8,189 nt of DNA from an uncultured Haloferula sp. (GTDB lineage Bacteria; Verrucomicrobiota; Verrucomicrobiae; Verrucomicrobiales; Akkermansiaceae), in the NCBI GenBank assembly GCA_946885645.1, contig CAMPGU010000184.1, forward strand, positions 1 to 8,189, in the 5' to 3' direction. Position numbers and translations under genes: made by a program. The notes under the pieces were generated by a model. It did not search any database. It was not told the DNA's origin and saw only the letters and a list, made by a program, of their open reading frames with translations. Below are positions 6,487 through 8,189 of this stretch, piece after piece. Position 1 is the stretch's first letter. Each line of letters starts with the position of its first letter.

Positions 6487-7593
6487 ATGTCCGTTTCCAT
6501 CCAATCCATCCACAAGAGCTTCGGTAGCTACACCGCGCTCGATGACCTCTCGCTTGAGATTCCCGACGGTTCCCTCACCGCGCTGCTCGGCCCCTCCGGC
6601 TCCGGCAAGACCACGCTGCTGCGTATCGTCGCGGGGCTCGAATATGCGGATCCCGGCAGCGGCCGGGTTTTCTTCCACGGAGAGGATGTGACGGACCTGC
6701 CCGCGGGCAAGCGCGGCGTCGGCTTCGTCTTCCAGCACTACGCGCTCTTCAAGCACATGACCGTCGCGGATAATATCGCCTTCGGTCTCACGGTGCTGCC
6801 CGGCGCGAAGCGCCCCCCGAGAAGCGAGATCAATGCGCGGGTGAAGGAGTTGCTTCACCTGGTAAAGCTCGATGGCCTGGACAAGCGCCGCCCGCACGAG
6901 CTCTCCGGTGGCCAGCGCCAGCGCGTCGCCCTCGCCCGCGCTCTCGCGGTCCGGCCGAAGGTGCTGCTGCTCGACGAGCCTTTCGGCGCCCTCGACGCCC
7001 AGGTGCGCAAGGACCTGCGCCGCTGGCTGCGCCAGTTCCACGACGAGATCGGCCTGACCACGCTCTTCGTCACCCACGATCAGGAAGAAGCGCTCGAACT
7101 GGCCGATCAGGTGGTCGTGATGCGGAACGCCCGGATCGAGCAGACCGGCAAGCCGCAGAATATCTATGATGAACCCCGGACCTCTTTCGTTTACGAATTC
7201 CTGGGGGAGGTCAACAAGCTCGACGACGGCCGCTACGTCCGCCCGCACGAGATCGAGCTGAAATTTGCGGCGGAGGAGGGGGTGCAGCTCGCGGGGAGGG
7301 TGAGTCATCTCTTCGTCGCCGGTCCCTTCGCCCGCCTCAGCGTCCGGCCGGAAAAGGACCCGCGCCGCGAGATCGAGGTCTGGGCTACCCGCGAGCAGGT
7401 GGATGAAATGGCCTTGGCACACGGCGACATCGTCGGCCTCCGCTTTCCGCCTCTGAAAGCATCCGCAACGCCAGCGAAGGAAGTCGGGAAGTCGGCTCCG
7501 CAAGCGCCCTCATCTGAGGAAACGCGGGCCGGGGCTAGGGAATCGGCCCGTTCACGAGACGGTAGAAGAGCTTCGGATCCGCGTCGCGATTGA
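6487..7593 (+). CDS. cysA: Sulfate/thiosulfate import ATPase CysA
   Basis: The cytoplasmic ATPase that drives the CysT/CysW channel, 368 residues, close to the usual 350-365. All ABC motifs are intact: Walker [10 protein letters not shown] at 35-43, Q-loop Gln83 in FVFQHYALF, signature [15 protein letters not shown] from 139, Walker [13 protein letters not shown] at 159-170 with catalytic Glu164, and the H-loop His197 in VTHDQEEA. Residues from about 235 on form the C-terminal regulatory part found in CysA ([10 protein letters not shown], then [10 protein letters not shown]). The last 40-45 residues are a low-complexity Ala/Arg/Ser/Glu tail that does not look conserved and whose last 59 nt, stop included, overlap the convergent LamG gene. 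The ATG at 6487 follows cysW by 13 nt, and the protein aligns with the family from its first residues. The ATPase fold is certain. Sulfate rather than another anion follows from the neighbouring Sbp and permeases. Confidence 0.95.
   Translation: MSVSIQSIHKSFGSYTALDDLSLEIPDGSLTALLGPSGSGKTTLLRIVAGLEYADPGSGRVFFHGEDVTDLPAGKRGVGFVFQHYALFKHMTVADNIAFGLTVLPGAKRPPRSEINARVKELLHLVKLDGLDKRRPHELSGGQRQRVALARALAVRPKVLLLDEPFGALDAQVRKDLRRWLRQFHDEIGLTTLFVTHDQEEALELADQVVVMRNARIEQTGKPQNIYDEPRTSFVYEFLGEVNKLDDGRYVRPHEIELKFAAEEGVQLAGRVSHLFVAGPFARLSVRPEKDPRREIEVWATREQVDEMALAHGDIVGLRFPPLKASATPAKEVGKSAPQAPSSEETRAGARESARSRDGRRASDPRRD
7525..7550. terminator. GC-rich hairpin between convergent cysA and LamG genes
   Basis: CGGGCCG (7525-7531) pairs perfectly with CGGCCCG (7544-7550) around a 12-nt loop that contains the stop codon of the minus-strand gene. 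Such a hairpin between converging genes could slow or end transcription from both sides. Neither strand has a T-run after it, so intrinsic termination is not well supported. Confidence 0.3.
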
Positions 7594-8189
7594 TCGGCAG
7601 GGGCACGGCGTTGGTCCCGCTGCCTGCGGTGAATTGCGAGCCGGGGACAGGCGTGAAGATCTGCAGGTCGGTGCTGGATTCGAGATGATAGGCCTTTCCC
7701 TCCACCAGCTTTGAGAACTCCAGCGTGAATACAGTTCCCACGGCGTTCATGGAAGAGCTCCGGACCACCGGCGTGCTACCGACTTCGTCGGGGCCTGCGG
7801 CGAATTGATCGGCGACCTCGGCATGGGCCAAGGCACCCTTCCAGATCCGCAATTCATCGAGCTGTCCGTCGAAATCCGTATCGCCGGATGCCACCGCGGA
7901 GCCGATGAAGAATTGGTTGATATCGAGCCCGGCCAAGGTCTTCCCTTCCATGGAGGAAACGAAAGTCTGCAAGGTGCCGCCGACCGGTCCTGTCCGGAGA
8001 ACGAGGCGGTCACCCGTGGTGTCCCAGGTCGCGGCGAAGTAGCAGGGAGTGCCGGTAGGAAGGGGAAGCTTGCCCTGTACGCGGGCTTCGCCGTTTCCGG
8101 GATTGATGGCGATGCCGGGTACACCGTCCCCTCCACGCTTCGGCGTGAAATCGAGGTAGTTGCCTCCCGACGAACGCCCGAGCATGAGG
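7535..8189 (-). CDS. LamG/concanavalin A-like surface protein, 3' part only
   Basis: This gene runs leftward and enters from beyond the right edge, so only about the last 217 residues are visible. The ATG at 8185-8183 is in frame but is probably internal, since the frame stays open to the edge. The visible part begins with beta-rich sequence. It contains a LamG-like segment ([18 protein letters not shown], then [14 protein letters not shown], then [14 protein letters not shown]), the pattern of laminin-G/pentraxin-like jelly-roll domains that bind carbohydrate or mediate adhesion. After an [10 protein letters not shown] linker there is a C-terminal module with [20 protein letters not shown] and an LFYRLVN ending, a style I associate with secreted Verrucomicrobiota proteins. 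No enzyme motif is visible in this part. It is convergent with cysA, overlaps it by 59 bp, and appears unrelated to the sulfate genes. Confidence 0.72.
   Translation of the reverse strand, partial: LMLGRSSGGNYLDFTPKRGGDGVPGIAINPGNGEARVQGKLPLPTGTPCYFAATWDTTGDRLVLRTGPVGGTLQTFVSSMEGKTLAGLDINQFFIGSAVASGDTDFDGQLDELRIWKGALAHAEVADQFAAGPDEVGSTPVVRSSSMNAVGTVFTLEFSKLVEGKAYHLESSTDLQIFTPVPGSQFTAGSGTNAVPLPINRDADPKLFYRLVNGPIP

Noticed and set aside
1..8189. CRISPR array, tRNA, rRNA, insertion sequence, prophage or defence genes
   Set aside because: I saw no regularly spaced repeats, no tRNA cloverleaf or rRNA sequence, no transposase or integrase, and no defence-type domains. The genes are ordinary transport, regulatory and surface functions.

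Overview
The window is GC-rich. It reads as a chromosomal segment of a Gram-negative bacterium, most likely a member of the Verrucomicrobiota (Luteolibacter/Haloferula-like). The evidence for Gram-negative is an outer-membrane porin ending in Phe. The Verrucomicrobiota hint is a secreted LamG-type protein whose C-terminus (an 'ESSTDLQ' segment, then 'LFYRLVN' at the end) resembles the surface proteins common in that phylum. This taxonomic call is inference from protein style, not a search.

Layout. Positions 1-168 are non-coding leader with two small inverted repeats. 169-1476 (+) encodes a two-domain ChrA-type chromate/oxyanion transporter with a clear Shine-Dalgarno. 1477-1615 is an intergenic gap holding an AT-rich island with an imperfect palindrome. 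1616-2200 (+) encodes an Rrf2-family regulator with a five-cysteine cluster, and its end overlaps a 66-residue YezD/DUF2292 protein (2181-2381). 2382-2619 is non-coding. It holds a large composite hairpin (arms 2453-2478 and 2517-2542, about 21 pairs) followed by nine T residues, and a second GC-rich hairpin just before the next gene. From 2620 a tight + strand cluster follows: an OprO/OprP-type porin, a lipoprotein sulfate-binding protein, permeases CysT and CysW, and the ATPase CysA. A convergent minus-strand gene for a LamG-domain surface protein overlaps the 3' end of cysA and leaves the window at the right edge.

How it works together. The core is a complete-looking sulfate/thiosulfate import route. 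The porin admits the anion across the outer membrane, Sbp captures it in the periplasm, and CysT/CysW form the channel powered by CysA. The Rrf2 regulator and YezD partner upstream probably sense sulfur or cysteine status. The hairpin-T9 between them and the porin is placed to act as a terminator or attenuator. ChrA handles chromate, a toxic sulfate analogue that enters through sulfate permeases, so its position beside the import genes makes physiological sense.

Two things stand out. (1) The structured leader in front of the porin. (2) The cysT/cysW junction near 5664-5702, where the expected end of CysT and start of CysW are both missing and the frames do not agree. This looks like a small deletion, biological or from assembly, possibly across a short repeat.
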